Below are positions 31,154-40,357 of a DNA stretch of 64,000 bases, piece after piece; positions within the stretch are counted from its first letter, which is position 1; every line of letters starts with the position of its first letter. Position numbers and translations under genes: made by a program. A model generated the notes under the pieces. The model worked only from the letters and a program-made list of their open reading frames with translations, ran no database searches and was not told the DNA's origin. Where the stretch lies: NCBI RefSeq assembly GCF_000308615.1, contig NZ_BAGB01000047.1:186001-250000 (forward strand), in the 5' to 3' direction. Source of the stretch: Nocardia jiangxiensis NBRC 101359 (GTDB lineage Bacteria > Actinomycetota > Actinomycetes > Mycobacteriales > Mycobacteriaceae).

Positions 31154-32190
31154 TGAACGAATCCCCCACCACCACACTGACCGCCGACCGGATCTTCACC
31201 ACCGGCATGCGCGACCAGTGGCACGCCATCTGCCCGTCGGACTTCGTCGAGCGCGGCGGCATGAAGCGCATCACCCGCCTCGGCGAGAACTGGCTGCTGT
31301 ACCGGCAGTCCGACGGCACCGTGCGCATGCTCGCCGACCGGTGCCCGCACCGCGGCGCGCCGCTGTCGCTGGGCCAGCACCTCGGCGACCGGATCGCCTG
31401 CCGCTACCACGGCATCGAGGTCGACGGCGATGGAACCGTGGTGTCGGTGCCCGGTATGCCCGGCTGCAACCTCGAGGGTAAGCAGCTCGTCCGCAGCCTG
31501 CCCGTGCGTGAGGTCGCGGGCGCGATCCTGGCCTGGGTCGGCATCGACCCGGCCGCCGAACCCGGCCCGCTCGAGCTGCCCGGCCCGCTCGTGGACGAGG
31601 ACACCGCCGCGTTCCTGTGCTACGCCGAATGGGAGTCGCCGTGGCGCTGGGCCATGGAGAATCTGCTCGACCCGATGCACGGCGCGTTCCTGCACCGCGA
31701 CTCGCACACCATGTTCGCGGGCGGGACCACCGCACGTTTCCGCATCCGCGAGACCGACCGCGGCTTCTTCTTCGAGAAGACGGACCAGCGCGGCGTCAAC
31801 TTCGACTGGGTCGAGTTCTGCCGCACCGGAATCGACTGGGTCGACCTCGAGATCCCCTACCCGCCGACCGCGGGGCCGGGTGGTCAGTTCGGCATCGTCG
31901 GCATCGGTACGCCGATCGACGAGCGGCGTACCGCGGTCTTCTTCTGGCGCTACCGCAGGGTCACCGGCTGGGAGCGGGACGTGTGGCAGTTCCTGTATCG
32001 CACCAAGCTCGAGGAGCGGCATTGGCATGTGCTCGAACAGGATCGCGTCATGCTCGAGCACATGGCTTCCGATGCCGACCAGGCCGAGAACCTCTATCAG
32101 CACGACCTGGGCGTCTTGCGGTTGCGCCGACTGTATCGGGCGCAGGCCCAGGAGCAGGCGGCACGAGCCGGGGAGCTGGCGGCCAAGTAG
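31153..32190 (+). CDS. Rieske non-heme iron oxygenase
   Basis: 345 residues, VanA-like single-subunit type. The Rieske cluster is CPHRGAPLSLG then CRYHGIEV at about residues 63-84. The iron site lies in ENLLDPMHGAFLHRDSH near residue 170, with His and Asp ligands. The reductase at 29939 and the small protein at 30932 are directly upstream with overlapping codons, so it is a complete two-component system. O-demethylation or ring hydroxylation of an aromatic acid is likely. VanA-type enzymes would feed a catechol to the extradiol dioxygenase at 24433. Confidence 0.92.
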   Translation: MNESPTTTLTADRIFTTGMRDQWHAICPSDFVERGGMKRITRLGENWLLYRQSDGTVRMLADRCPHRGAPLSLGQHLGDRIACRYHGIEVDGDGTVVSVPGMPGCNLEGKQLVRSLPVREVAGAILAWVGIDPAAEPGPLELPGPLVDEDTAAFLCYAEWESPWRWAMENLLDPMHGAFLHRDSHTMFAGGTTARFRIRETDRGFFFEKTDQRGVNFDWVEFCRTGIDWVDLEIPYPPTAGPGGQFGIVGIGTPIDERRTAVFFWRYRRVTGWERDVWQFLYRTKLEERHWHVLEQDRVMLEHMASDADQAENLYQHDLGVLRLRRLYRAQAQEQAARAGELAAK

Positions 32191-32365
32191 GCCGGTGTGG
32201 CGGCACGGTCGGACGACACCCGCGAAATCCGACCGCGGACCTGCCGCCGTGGTCACCACGTCGGCAGTCCGCGCCGAGATCACCGTCGACGCGCGAGAAC
32301 TCACGGTCCGGGCGAGGTGGAGGGTGCCCCCGACGACGCCGATCCGATGGTCGATGAGTCGCGGC

Positions 32366-33238
32366 TCAGGCCGCGGGCAGATACTTCACAAGGAATTCCC
32401 GGATCAGCGCCGCGACCTCGTCGCACGCGCTCTCCAGGAGGAAGTGGCCGCCCTCCATCACGTGGATTTCGGCCTTGTCGGTGTCGCGGGCGAAGGCCCG
32501 AGCGCCCTCGGGGCCGAAGAACGGGTCGCCTTTGCCCCACGTCGCCAACACCGGCACCTGATTGTCTCGAAGCCATTGGTGCAGTGCGGGATACAGCGGC
32601 GGGTTCGTGACGTAGTCCGCGAACAGCTTCAGCTGGACCTCGGCGTTGCCGGGACGCGACAGATAGGCGTGGTCCAGTGTCCAGGTGTCCGGGCTCAGGA
32701 CGCTCTCATCCGCGACGCCGGTCACGTACTGACCGCGAATCGCCGCCAGCGTGAACACCCCGCGCAACGTCGCCTCGTTCTCGCTGCTCGGATCGCGTTG
32801 GTAGGCCCAGATGGGCGCCCAGCCGCTCGGGACGAAGCCTTCGTCGTAACCGTTCCCGTTCTGACTGATCACCGCGACCACCGATTCGGGGTTCGCGATC
32901 GCCAGCCGCCAGCCGATCGGCGCGCCGTAATCGTGCACGACCATGGCGTATCGCTGCACATCCAGCTGTTCGAGCAGCCCGTGGGTCAGCTCCGCCAGCG
33001 CGTCGAAACTGTAGTCGAACTCCTCGACCGTGGGTGCATCCGAGAGCCCGAACCCCAGATGGTCCGGCGCGATGACCCGGTAGCCCGCGAGTTGCGGAAT
33101 CAGATTGCGGAACATGAAAGAACTGGTCGGAAAGCCGTGCAGCAGAACGATTGTCGGCAGGTCCGCCGACCCCGCTTCGCGGTAGAAGAGCCGATGCCCG
33201 CGGACCGTCGCGTACCTGTGATGCACCACCGTACCCAT
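32366..33238 (-). CDS. Alpha/beta hydrolase, epoxide hydrolase/haloalkane dehalogenase type
   Basis: 290 residues. The nucleophile elbow reads VVHDYGAPIGWRLA, with Asp near residue 103 instead of Ser, as in epoxide hydrolases and haloalkane dehalogenases. HGFPTSSFMFRN forms the oxyanion region, and a late Asp/His pair is in GKGDPFFG and MEGGHFLLE. GGAGG precedes the ATG at 33238. It is convergent with the Rieske oxygenase and divergent from the lactonase gene at 33494. Confidence 0.87.
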   Translation of the reverse strand: MGTVVHHRYATVRGHRLFYREAGSADLPTIVLLHGFPTSSFMFRNLIPQLAGYRVIAPDHLGFGLSDAPTVEEFDYSFDALAELTHGLLEQLDVQRYAMVVHDYGAPIGWRLAIANPESVVAVISQNGNGYDEGFVPSGWAPIWAYQRDPSSENEATLRGVFTLAAIRGQYVTGVADESVLSPDTWTLDHAYLSRPGNAEVQLKLFADYVTNPPLYPALHQWLRDNQVPVLATWGKGDPFFGPEGARAFARDTDKAEIHVMEGGHFLLESACDEVAALIREFLVKYLPAA

Positions 33239-33458
33239 CGTTTCCCACCTCCGTTGTCGGCTTGTGACAGTTACAGGAACAGCAGGCGTGGGTGATCCAC
33301 CGCCCTCGCACCGGCTCTGACCGCTGTCAGCTACCGCCCCACCGCGGCGAACACCGGCACCGTCTGGAAACTCGACACACCACCCACATTGTCGCAGCCC
33401 GAGCCGCCTGACAGCGCCCGCTGATGCTCGACGGCTGGAACAAAGATTTCCGGAATTA

Positions 33459-33478
33459 TTGTCAACAATCTTGTCAAC
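33459..33478. promoter_or_regulatory. Direct-repeat operator before the LigI gene
   Basis: TTGTCAAC repeated after four bases, a 12-base period, within an ATTGTCAACAAT near-palindrome. It ends 15 bases before the lactonase ATG at 33494. It differs from the other operator families here and suggests separate control of the lactonase and transporter. Confidence 0.5.
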
Positions 33479-33493
33479 GATTATGTTTGCTTC

Positions 33494-34426
33494 ATGACCG
33501 CTGACGCTCACACCCGATTCACCAAGTCCGCGGGCTGGCTGGACTGGTATGCGGACCCCACGACACCGGCCTTCCAGCTGCCCGCCGGCGCGGTCGACGC
33601 GCACTGCCACGTCTTCGGGCCCGGCGACCGGTTCCCGTACGCCCCGGAACGCAAATACACCCCGTGTGACGCGTCCGAGGAACAGCTGTTCGCGCTGCGC
33701 GACCATCTCGGCCTGGCTCGCAACGTCATCGTCCAGGCGACCTGCCACGGCGCCGACAACCGGGCCATGGTCCATGCGGTGCGGGCCGCCGGCGGCCGGG
33801 CGCGGGGCATCGCCACCGTGCGCCCCGACGTGACCGACACCGAACTGCGAGCGCTGGACGAGGCCGGTGTGCGCGGGGTGCGGTTCAACTTCCTCAAACG
33901 CCTCGCCGACGCGGCCCCGAAGGACGACCTGGCCGCGATCGCCGCGAAGATCGCCCCGCTCGGCTGGCACATCGTGATCTACTTCGAGGCTGCGGATCTG
34001 CCCGAGCTGGAAGACTTCTTCGCCACTCTGCCCACCACGCTGGTGGTCGATCACATGGGCCGCCCGGATGTCGGCCGACCGGTGGACGGGCCGGAGTTCT
34101 CGCGCTTCCTGCGCTTCACCGAGCGCACCGGAGCGTGGGTGAAAGTCAGCTGCCCCGAACGACTTTCGGTGACCGGCCCGGTCGCCCTGGACGGCGAGCG
34201 CAACGCGTACACCGACGTGGTGCCCTTCGCGCGCCGGGTCGTCGAGGAATTCCCGGACCAGGTGCTGTGGGGCACCGACTGGCCACACCCGAACCTCACC
34301 GATCACATGCCCGACGACGGGCTGCTGGTCGATCACATCCCGCATATCGCCACGACGGCGGAACTGCAGCGCAAGCTGCTCGTCGGCAATCCGATGCGGT
34401 TGTACTGGCCCGACGAGAAGTCCTGA
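33494..34426 (+). CDS. ligI: 2-pyrone-4,6-dicarboxylate lactonase (LigI-type amidohydrolase)
   Basis: 310 residues. It matches LigI through long characteristic stretches: DAHCHVFGPGDRFPYAPERKYTP with the DxHxH metal motif, ARNVIVQATCHGADNRAMV, GVRGVRFNFLKRL, VIYFEAADLPELEDFF, DHMGRPDV, and GTDWPHPNLTDHMPDDGLL with the catalytic Asp. LigI opens 2-pyrone-4,6-dicarboxylate in the protocatechuate 4,5-cleavage (and gallate) route. No LigAB dioxygenase, LigC dehydrogenase or downstream LigJ/LigK gene is visible in the window. The next gene is an MFS transporter 43 bases on. Confidence 0.93.
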   Translation: MTADAHTRFTKSAGWLDWYADPTTPAFQLPAGAVDAHCHVFGPGDRFPYAPERKYTPCDASEEQLFALRDHLGLARNVIVQATCHGADNRAMVHAVRAAGGRARGIATVRPDVTDTELRALDEAGVRGVRFNFLKRLADAAPKDDLAAIAAKIAPLGWHIVIYFEAADLPELEDFFATLPTTLVVDHMGRPDVGRPVDGPEFSRFLRFTERTGAWVKVSCPERLSVTGPVALDGERNAYTDVVPFARRVVEEFPDQVLWGTDWPHPNLTDHMPDDGLLVDHIPHIATTAELQRKLLVGNPMRLYWPDEKS

Positions 34427-34469
34427 ACCACAACCGATTTCCACTTCCCTGCTCGACAAGGATCGCCCA

Positions 34470-35852
34470 ATGCAGCGCTGCAATGCGTCCAACCGGCTGG
34501 ACCGGCTTCCGATCTCCCGGTTCCATTACCTCACCCTGGCCGCGGTTGCGATCGCCTACTTCTTCGAATTCGCGGACATCAACAGCTTCGCCATCACCGC
34601 ACCGCGGCTGATCAAGCTGTGGAAGGTGAGCGTCAACGAGATCGCGTACGTCACCTCGCTGTCCTTCGTGGGCATGTTCATCGGTTCGCTGGCCGCCGGA
34701 TGGATCGCCGACCGCTGGGGCCGCAAGAAGGCGCTGCTGTGGACGACGCTCGCGTTCTCGGTGTTCTCCCTGGCCGCCGTATTCTCGTGGGATATCGTGT
34801 CGCTCGGGGTATTTCGAGTCCTGACCTCGGCGGGACTCTCGGCGATGACGGTGGTCGCCGTCATCTATGTCAGCGAGATCTTCCCGGCGGCCGTGCGCGG
34901 CAAGTACCAGGCGTACGCCATCGTGATCGGCATCTGCGGCACACCGGTCACCAATTTCATCGCCAGCGGGGTGGTCGGCCTCGCGCCCTGGTCGTGGCGG
35001 CTGGTGTATTTGTGGGGCGCGCTCGGACTGGTCGTGCTGTTCCTCGCCCGGTATCTCACCGAATCGCCGGTGTGGCAGGAGAATCGGGGCGACCACGCCG
35101 CCGCGGACGCGGTGCTGCGCGAGATCGAGGCCCGCGTGAGCGCAGAACGCGGCCCGCTCCCCGAACCCGCGCCGCCCGTCGATGCGGAGCCTGCGACGCG
35201 GGCACCGCTCTCGCTGCTGCTGCAGCGCAAGTATCTGCTACCCACGCTGCTGCTGACCATGCTGTGGGTGACCCAGTCGATCGGCTTCTTCGGCTATTCC
35301 ACCTGGGCGCCTTCGCTGCTGGCGAAGGAGGGGTTCAGCGTGCAGAGTTCGACGTTGTACGTGGCGCTGTCCACGGTCGGCGCGCCGCTGGGGTCGTATC
35401 TGGCCGCGCTGGTCACCGACCGGTTCGAACGCAAGTGGTGCCTGGTGGCCTTCGGCACCGTCATCGCCGTCTGCGGCCTGCTGTACGGGCTCACCTTCAC
35501 CCCGTTGATGATCGTCACCTTCGGCTTCCTGGTGAACCTGTTCGAACGTGGTTACACCGCACTCGGTTACGCCTACTCCCCGGAACTGTTCGACACGCGC
35601 ACCCGCTCGCTGGGCACCGGCGTCTCCTACGGATTGGGCCGATTGTCCAACGCCGCCGGTCCGCTGATCATCGCCCACCTCTACACCTGGAGCGGTTACC
35701 GATCGGTGTTCTTCTTCATCGCCGCCACCTGGATGGTCGGCGCCATCGTGCTCGCCGCATTCGGCCCGCGCACCCGGCAGCGCATCGACCCCGGCGCGCC
35801 CGTGAGCGCCGGTGGCCGGGGACGGAGCCGCCGCCGTCCGCAGCCCATCTGA
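34470..35852 (+). CDS. MFS transporter, sugar/aromatic acid type
   Basis: 460 residues with twelve predicted membrane helices. It has AYFFEFADINSFAITAPRL in helix 1, GWIADRWGRKKALL between helices 2 and 3, and YVSEIFPAAVRGKYQAY near helix 4. The first-helix acidic pair Glu-x-x-Asp resembles but does not match the AAHS DGFD motif. The C-terminus is a basic tail. It is probably cotranscribed with LigI and so may import an aromatic or pyrone dicarboxylate. Confidence 0.87.
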   Translation: MQRCNASNRLDRLPISRFHYLTLAAVAIAYFFEFADINSFAITAPRLIKLWKVSVNEIAYVTSLSFVGMFIGSLAAGWIADRWGRKKALLWTTLAFSVFSLAAVFSWDIVSLGVFRVLTSAGLSAMTVVAVIYVSEIFPAAVRGKYQAYAIVIGICGTPVTNFIASGVVGLAPWSWRLVYLWGALGLVVLFLARYLTESPVWQENRGDHAAADAVLREIEARVSAERGPLPEPAPPVDAEPATRAPLSLLLQRKYLLPTLLLTMLWVTQSIGFFGYSTWAPSLLAKEGFSVQSSTLYVALSTVGAPLGSYLAALVTDRFERKWCLVAFGTVIAVCGLLYGLTFTPLMIVTFGFLVNLFERGYTALGYAYSPELFDTRTRSLGTGVSYGLGRLSNAAGPLIIAHLYTWSGYRSVFFFIAATWMVGAIVLAAFGPRTRQRIDPGAPVSAGGRGRSRRRPQPI

Positions 35853-35949
35853 GGCGGCGCGCATTATAGCGGGGTTAACGCGAAAATTCCTGCAGTTCGG
35901 CGGAGTCGCGTAGAATTCGGGCAGGTCGGGACTGTATCTGGAGCCCATC

Positions 35950-36324
35950 ATGATCGAGAGAAAGAATTCGCACAGGAAGTTCATCAGGTTCGCGGCCGCC
36001 GCCGGTATTGCCGCACTTGCCGCTGTTCCGGTCGTCGCAACCGCGGCGCAGGCGTCCAGCGCGCAGGCGGCGACACCGACGTCCACGACCCAACTCGCCG
36101 GCGACGTTGGCGGGGGTCACGGCGGCGGTTGGGGGCACGGCGGGGGCTGGGGTGGTGGTGGCGGGGGTCACGGCGGGGGTTGGGGTGGTGGTGGTTGGGG
36201 CCACGGCGGCGGCTGGGGTGGCGGCGGCTGGGGTCACGGGGGTGGCTGGGGTAACGGCGGCGGCTGGGGATGGAATCCCGGCTGGTGGAACCTACCCGGA
36301 TGGGGTGGCTGGGGCAGCTTCTAG
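35950..36324 (+). CDS. Secreted Gly/Trp/His-rich repeat protein
   Basis: 124 residues. The N-terminus is a clear Sec signal: basic MIERKNSHRKFIRF, a hydrophobic core AAAAGIAALAAVPVVATA and a cleavage site near AQASSAQA. The mature part from about residue 52 is built almost only of GGGWGH and GGGWGG units, ending GWNPGWWNLPGWGGWGSF. The repeat DNA is strongly GG-rich. His-Gly-Trp repeats could bind metal ions or self-assemble on the cell surface. I know no assigned function. Nothing links it to the catabolic genes except position. Confidence 0.75.
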   Translation: MIERKNSHRKFIRFAAAAGIAALAAVPVVATAAQASSAQAATPTSTTQLAGDVGGGHGGGWGHGGGWGGGGGGHGGGWGGGGWGHGGGWGGGGWGHGGGWGNGGGWGWNPGWWNLPGWGGWGSF

Positions 36325-36334
36325 CGCCGGTGAT

Positions 36335-36365
36335 CGAGCCCGGCACGCACCGCGTGCCGGGCTCG
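36335..36365. terminator. Terminator hairpin
   Basis: CGAGCCCGGCACGC, a three-base loop, GCGTGCCGGGCTCG: a perfect fourteen-pair stem beginning ten bases after the Gly/Trp-rich protein's stop. It is among the strongest hairpins in the window and insulates the next gene. Confidence 0.75.
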
Positions 36366-36417
36366 GTCGCATCGAATACCGTTCCTGTGCAGCCAGATTC
36401 GACCAACTGGTGGCGAG

Positions 36418-37623
36418 ATGAAGATCGTGTGTATCGGTGGCGGGCCGGCCGGGTTGTACTTCGCCATTTCGATGAAGCGGCGCGACCCGGCTCATGACAT
36501 CACGGTGATCGACCGCAATCCCCTCGGATCCACCTACGGCTGGGGCGTCGTGTACTGGGACGACCTGCTCGACATTCTGTTTCGGAACGACCCCGACAGC
36601 GCCGAGGCGGTGCGGGCCGGGTCCGTCCTGTGGCGTGACCAGGAAATCCATGTGCACGACAACGAGATTGCGCATTTCGGGGGCTACGGATTCAGCATGG
36701 GACGCGCGGCGCTGCTGGACGTCCTTTCCCGGCGGGCGGGCGATCTGGGCGTCGATGTCCAGCACGGCCGCGAGATCCACGATCTGTCCGGCTTCGAGGA
36801 CTTCGATCTCGTCGTCGCCGCCGACGGTGCGAACAGCCGGGTGCGACAGCTCGGTGACCACCGATTCGGCACGTCCGTCAGGCTCGGCGAGAATCGATAC
36901 ATCTGGCTCGGTACGAACAAGGTTTTCACCCGGTTCACCTTCGCCTTCGAACACACCTCGGCCGGCTGGATCTGGTTCCACGCCTACCCGTCGATCGCCG
37001 GGAAGATCAGCACCTGCATCGTCGAGTGTCAACCACGGACCTGGCAGGGACTGGGTTTCGATTCGCTGGACAACCTGGAAAACCTGCGTGCTCTGGAGAA
37101 CATCTTCGCGCGCCGTCTGGACGGTCACTCGCTGATCAGCAACACGCGAGACGAATTCGCAAGGTGGAGCCGCTTTCCCGAGGTAACCAACAAGAGCTGG
37201 TATCACGACAACGTCGTGCTGCTCGGCGATGCGGCGCACACGACGCACTTCACGATCGGATCGGGCACCCGGTTGGCGATCATCGACGCCGTCGCGCTCG
37301 CGCAGAACCTGTACCAGCACGACAAGGTCGCCGACGCGCTGGAGAACTACGACGCGCAGCGGCGCGCAGCACTGCGTCCGATCCAGGCCGCCGCCCGCAC
37401 CAGCATGATCTGGTACGAGAACGCCGATCGTTATCTCGACCGCAGCGCCGTGCGGTTCGCCTATGCGATGGCGGTTCGGCACGGGTTGCAGATGCCGTGG
37501 CAGTACCAGCGACACCTGCTCACACAGGTACCCGCGGTGCGCCGGATCCGCCGTGCCGTCGACACCGGACATCGATGGTGGCGCGCTGCGCGGCGAGGCG
37601 AACGGTTCGCTCGCCGCGGCTGA
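36418..37623 (+). CDS. FAD-dependent aromatic monooxygenase (PHBH family)
   Basis: 401 residues. FAD motif CIGGGPAGLYFAISM at the N-terminus, NADPH-linked DLVVAADGANSRVR near residue 135, and ribose-binding VVLLGDAAHTTHFTIGSGTRLAIIDAVAL near 270. The TYGWGVVYW region and the IGSGTRLA stretch recall salicylyl-CoA/anthraniloyl-CoA hydroxylases, so a CoA-thioester substrate is possible (from memory, not tested). The stop is five bases from the end of the convergent P450 gene. Confidence 0.87.
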   Translation: MKIVCIGGGPAGLYFAISMKRRDPAHDITVIDRNPLGSTYGWGVVYWDDLLDILFRNDPDSAEAVRAGSVLWRDQEIHVHDNEIAHFGGYGFSMGRAALLDVLSRRAGDLGVDVQHGREIHDLSGFEDFDLVVAADGANSRVRQLGDHRFGTSVRLGENRYIWLGTNKVFTRFTFAFEHTSAGWIWFHAYPSIAGKISTCIVECQPRTWQGLGFDSLDNLENLRALENIFARRLDGHSLISNTRDEFARWSRFPEVTNKSWYHDNVVLLGDAAHTTHFTIGSGTRLAIIDAVALAQNLYQHDKVADALENYDAQRRAALRPIQAAARTSMIWYENADRYLDRSAVRFAYAMAVRHGLQMPWQYQRHLLTQVPAVRRIRRAVDTGHRWWRAARRGERFARRG

Positions 37624-37628
37624 TCGGC

Positions 37629-38831
37629 TCAGCGCGTGATCGCGGGCAACGTCTCCCAACCGCGCACGGTCGAGGTGGGCGAGAGTTTGGCCGAGGACAG
37701 ATCGACCTCCCACTCCGGGAAGCGCTTCAGGATCTCCTCCAACGCGATTCGGCCCTCGAGGCGGGCCAGGGCCGAGCCGAGGCAGTAGTGGGTGCCGACG
37801 CTGAAGGTGAGATGTTGGCGGGTGTCGCGGTGGATGTCGAAGACGTCGCCGTCGGGGGCGAAGTGGCGGTGGTCGCGGTTGGCCGCACCGATCAGCAGCA
37901 TCATCGCGCTGCCCTGCGGGACCGTGCGACCGTACAGCTCGACGTCGCGGGTGACGTGCCGCGCGACATGCGGTGCGGGCGTCTCGAAACGCAGCAGTTC
38001 CTCCACGGCGTTCGGAATCAGTTTCGGATCCTGGACCAACTGCCGGCGCTGATCGGGATGTTCGGCGAGAACCTTTCCGGCCCAACCGATCAGCCGCGTG
38101 GTGGTCTCGTTGCCCGCGCCGGACACGACATTGACGTAGGTCAGCAACTCTTCGCGGGTCAACCGTCGCACGGTGCCGGTCTCGTCGGCGAATTCGACGT
38201 TCAGCAGCTCGGTCATGATGTCGTCGGAGGGGTGCTCGACCCGCCAGTCGATGTACGCGCCGAAGATGTCGCCGCCGTCCATCCCCTCGGAGGCGGCCTT
38301 CATCGGCTTGCCCTCCTCGGTGCGCATCTGCTCGTTCGCGAAGTCGCGGATGGCCTCCTGGTCCTGCTCCGGAATGCCCAGCAGCATGCCGATCACGCGC
38401 ATCGGCATCTGCGCGCCGATATCGGCGATGAAATCCAGCTTGCCGGTGCCCACGTGCGGATCCAGGCTGTGCGTGCAGAATTCGCGGATCATGTCCTCGA
38501 GCTCCCGGATCTTGCGCGGAGTGAACATGCGCGACAACAACTTCCGGTGGATGTCGTGGATCGGCGGATCCTCGAAGATCAGCACGCCCGGCGGGATCGG
38601 GATGTCGGCCTTGATCAGCTCGATGATCGCACCCTTGGCCGAGCTGTAGGTGCCGTGGTCCAGCAACGCCGCGTTGACGTCCTCGAACCGGCTCAGCGCG
38701 TAGAAGTCGTGCTGCTCGTTGTAGTAGAGCGGCTCTTCCTCGCGCAGCCGCTTGAACATCGGATAGGGGTCCGCGTTGAGCCGCACATCGTAGGGGTCGT
38801 AGTAGACGTCACTGGCCGCGCTGGTGGTCAC
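37629..38831 (-). CDS. Cytochrome P450
   Basis: 400 residues. Oxygen-binding I helix VVSGAGNETTTRL near residue 240, ExxR as EELLRFE near 278, heme loop FSVGTHYCLGSALARLEG with the Cys near 345. The layout is that of bacterial class I enzymes needing a ferredoxin and reductase, which are encoded at 40358-41783. It reads toward the FAD monooxygenase. An operator of the GAGAA/TTCTC family lies 129-149 bases upstream of the ATG. Substrate not predictable. Confidence 0.93.
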   Translation of the reverse strand: MTTSAASDVYYDPYDVRLNADPYPMFKRLREEEPLYYNEQHDFYALSRFEDVNAALLDHGTYSSAKGAIIELIKADIPIPPGVLIFEDPPIHDIHRKLLSRMFTPRKIRELEDMIREFCTHSLDPHVGTGKLDFIADIGAQMPMRVIGMLLGIPEQDQEAIRDFANEQMRTEEGKPMKAASEGMDGGDIFGAYIDWRVEHPSDDIMTELLNVEFADETGTVRRLTREELLTYVNVVSGAGNETTTRLIGWAGKVLAEHPDQRRQLVQDPKLIPNAVEELLRFETPAPHVARHVTRDVELYGRTVPQGSAMMLLIGAANRDHRHFAPDGDVFDIHRDTRQHLTFSVGTHYCLGSALARLEGRIALEEILKRFPEWEVDLSSAKLSPTSTVRGWETLPAITR

Positions 38832-38959
38832 AGAGGTTCACCTCTCGCAGAAAAGTCATCGTGCTCGGTGCGGGCGGGCTTCACCGGGACCGAGTCTTCG
38901 GAAAAAGTACTACTCAGTGTAAATGTGACAGTACATTGTTGCAACTGATCTTCTCACAT

Positions 38960-38980
38960 CTCGAGAGTCTCATTCTCCGC
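38960..38980. promoter_or_regulatory. Operator, GAGAA-N5-TTCTC family
   Basis: CTCGAGAG, TCTCA, TTCTCCGC: 11 of 16 arm positions match the best copy. It lies between the P450 at 37629-38831 and the terminator of the next P450 operon, so it can only serve the former. Confidence 0.5.
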
Positions 38981-39000
38981 GATATCCGGGCAGAACTCAG

Positions 39001-39040
39001 CCCGCCCCCGCCCCGGGCTGGCACCGAGGGCGGGGGCGGG
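39001..39040 (-). terminator. Terminator hairpin of the P450-ferredoxin operon
   Basis: CCCGCCCCCGCCC, a 14-base loop, GGGCGGGGGCGGG: a perfect thirteen-pair stem 32 bases past the stop of the P450 gene ending at 39072. It ends the operon that starts at the ferredoxin reductase. Confidence 0.7.
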
Positions 39041-39071
39041 ATGAGCGGTAGAACGGTCCGAGAACCGGGCG

Positions 39072-40310
39072 CTACCAGGCCACGGGCAACTCATAGATCC
39101 CGTAGGCGAGCCGATCGTGCTTGAATTCGACCTGGTCGAACGGAACCGCCAGGCGCAGTGTGGGAATCCGGCGCACCAGCGTCTGGAAGACGATCTGCAA
39201 CTCCGCGCGCGCGAGCTGCTGCCCGACGCACTGGTGCGGGCCGAAGCCGAAGCCCACGTGCTGCGCCGCGGGACGGGTCAGATCCAGCTTGTCCGGCTGC
39301 TCCCAGGCTTTCTCGTCCCAGTTCGCCGGGGCCAGATCCAGGATCAACCCGTCACCCGCGTACACGGTCTCCCCCGCGATCTCGATGTCCGCCAACGCAA
39401 CTCGCCGCTGACCGTTCTGGATGACGCTCAGATAGCGCATCAGCTCCTCGACCGCGTTGGCGACCACCTTGGGATCGTCGGTATCGCGCAGCAGCGCGAA
39501 CTGGTCCGGATTCTGCAGCAGCGCAAGGGCTCCCAGCGAGATCATGTTCGAGCTGGTCTCATGTCCGGCGATGAGCACGCCGGTGCCCAGCTGCGAGGCC
39601 TCCTTCATATCGATCTCCCCGGCGCGCACGCGCTCGGCGATATCGGAGACCAGATCCTCGGCGGGCTCGTCCAGCTTCTTCTTGACCAGATCGATCAGGT
39701 AGCGCGCCAGGCCCATTCGGCTCTTCTCGGCCTGTTCCTTGGTGGCGAAGCGGTCGACGCTGGTGACGGCTTGCTGCTGGAAGAACTCGTGATCCTCGTA
39801 CGGCACGCCGAGCATCTCGCTGATCATCAGCGTCGGCACCGGAAGCGCCAGTCCCGCAACCAGATCCGCGGGCTGCGGACCGGCCAGCAGCTTATCGATG
39901 TGATCGTCGGTGATCTGCTGGATCGCCGGGCGCAGCGCCTCGACCCGCTTGAAGGTGAACGGTTTGGTGAGCATCCGGCGGTACCGGCTGTGCTCCTCGC
40001 CGTCGGTGGTGAACAGGGATTTCGGCCGGGTCTCGACCATCGCGGCCATACCCTCGTTCCAGTGCGGGAATCCGGCGACGTGGTCGTCCACGCTGACCCG
40101 CGGATCGGACATCAGTGCCTTGAATTCGGCAAGCCCGGTCACCAGCCAGGGCGTGCTGCCGTCCCAGATCCGCACCCGGTTCAGCGGTTTGTCCCGGCCC
40201 AGCCGGGTCGCCTCGGGCGGGGGCGCGAACGGGCATCCGGACGACCGCAACATCGGGTACTCGGGAACCTCCGTCGTCGCGGTGGTCTCGTCGGTCAACG
40301 CTTCGGACAC
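39072..40310 (-). CDS. Cytochrome P450 (CYP105-like)
   Basis: 412 residues. The N-terminus YPMLRSSGCPFAPPPEA is typical of actinobacterial CYP105-type enzymes. I helix GTGVLIAGHETSSNM near residue 245, ExxR EELMRYL near 290, heme loop FGFGPHQCVGQQLARAELQ with Cys near 358. It lies 47 bases after a 3Fe-4S ferredoxin gene and downstream of a ferredoxin reductase, giving a complete electron-transfer chain in one operon. Substrate unknown. Confidence 0.94.
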   Translation of the reverse strand: MSEALTDETTATTEVPEYPMLRSSGCPFAPPPEATRLGRDKPLNRVRIWDGSTPWLVTGLAEFKALMSDPRVSVDDHVAGFPHWNEGMAAMVETRPKSLFTTDGEEHSRYRRMLTKPFTFKRVEALRPAIQQITDDHIDKLLAGPQPADLVAGLALPVPTLMISEMLGVPYEDHEFFQQQAVTSVDRFATKEQAEKSRMGLARYLIDLVKKKLDEPAEDLVSDIAERVRAGEIDMKEASQLGTGVLIAGHETSSNMISLGALALLQNPDQFALLRDTDDPKVVANAVEELMRYLSVIQNGQRRVALADIEIAGETVYAGDGLILDLAPANWDEKAWEQPDKLDLTRPAAQHVGFGFGPHQCVGQQLARAELQIVFQTLVRRIPTLRLAVPFDQVEFKHDRLAYGIYELPVAW

Positions 40311-40357
40311 TTCTCACTCCTGATGATTGGCTGCGGGACGAACCGCAGGATGTCGGT

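Noticed and set aside
36108..36290. Tandem DNA repeat as a separate repeat or CRISPR-like feature
   Set aside because: The GG-rich repetition is the coding sequence for the Gly-Trp-His repeats. There are no spacers and the frame is continuous.
38904..38937. Possible AAAGTAC/GTACATT operator before the P450 at 37629
   Set aside because: The arms are short and imperfect with a long spacer, and no second copy was found.
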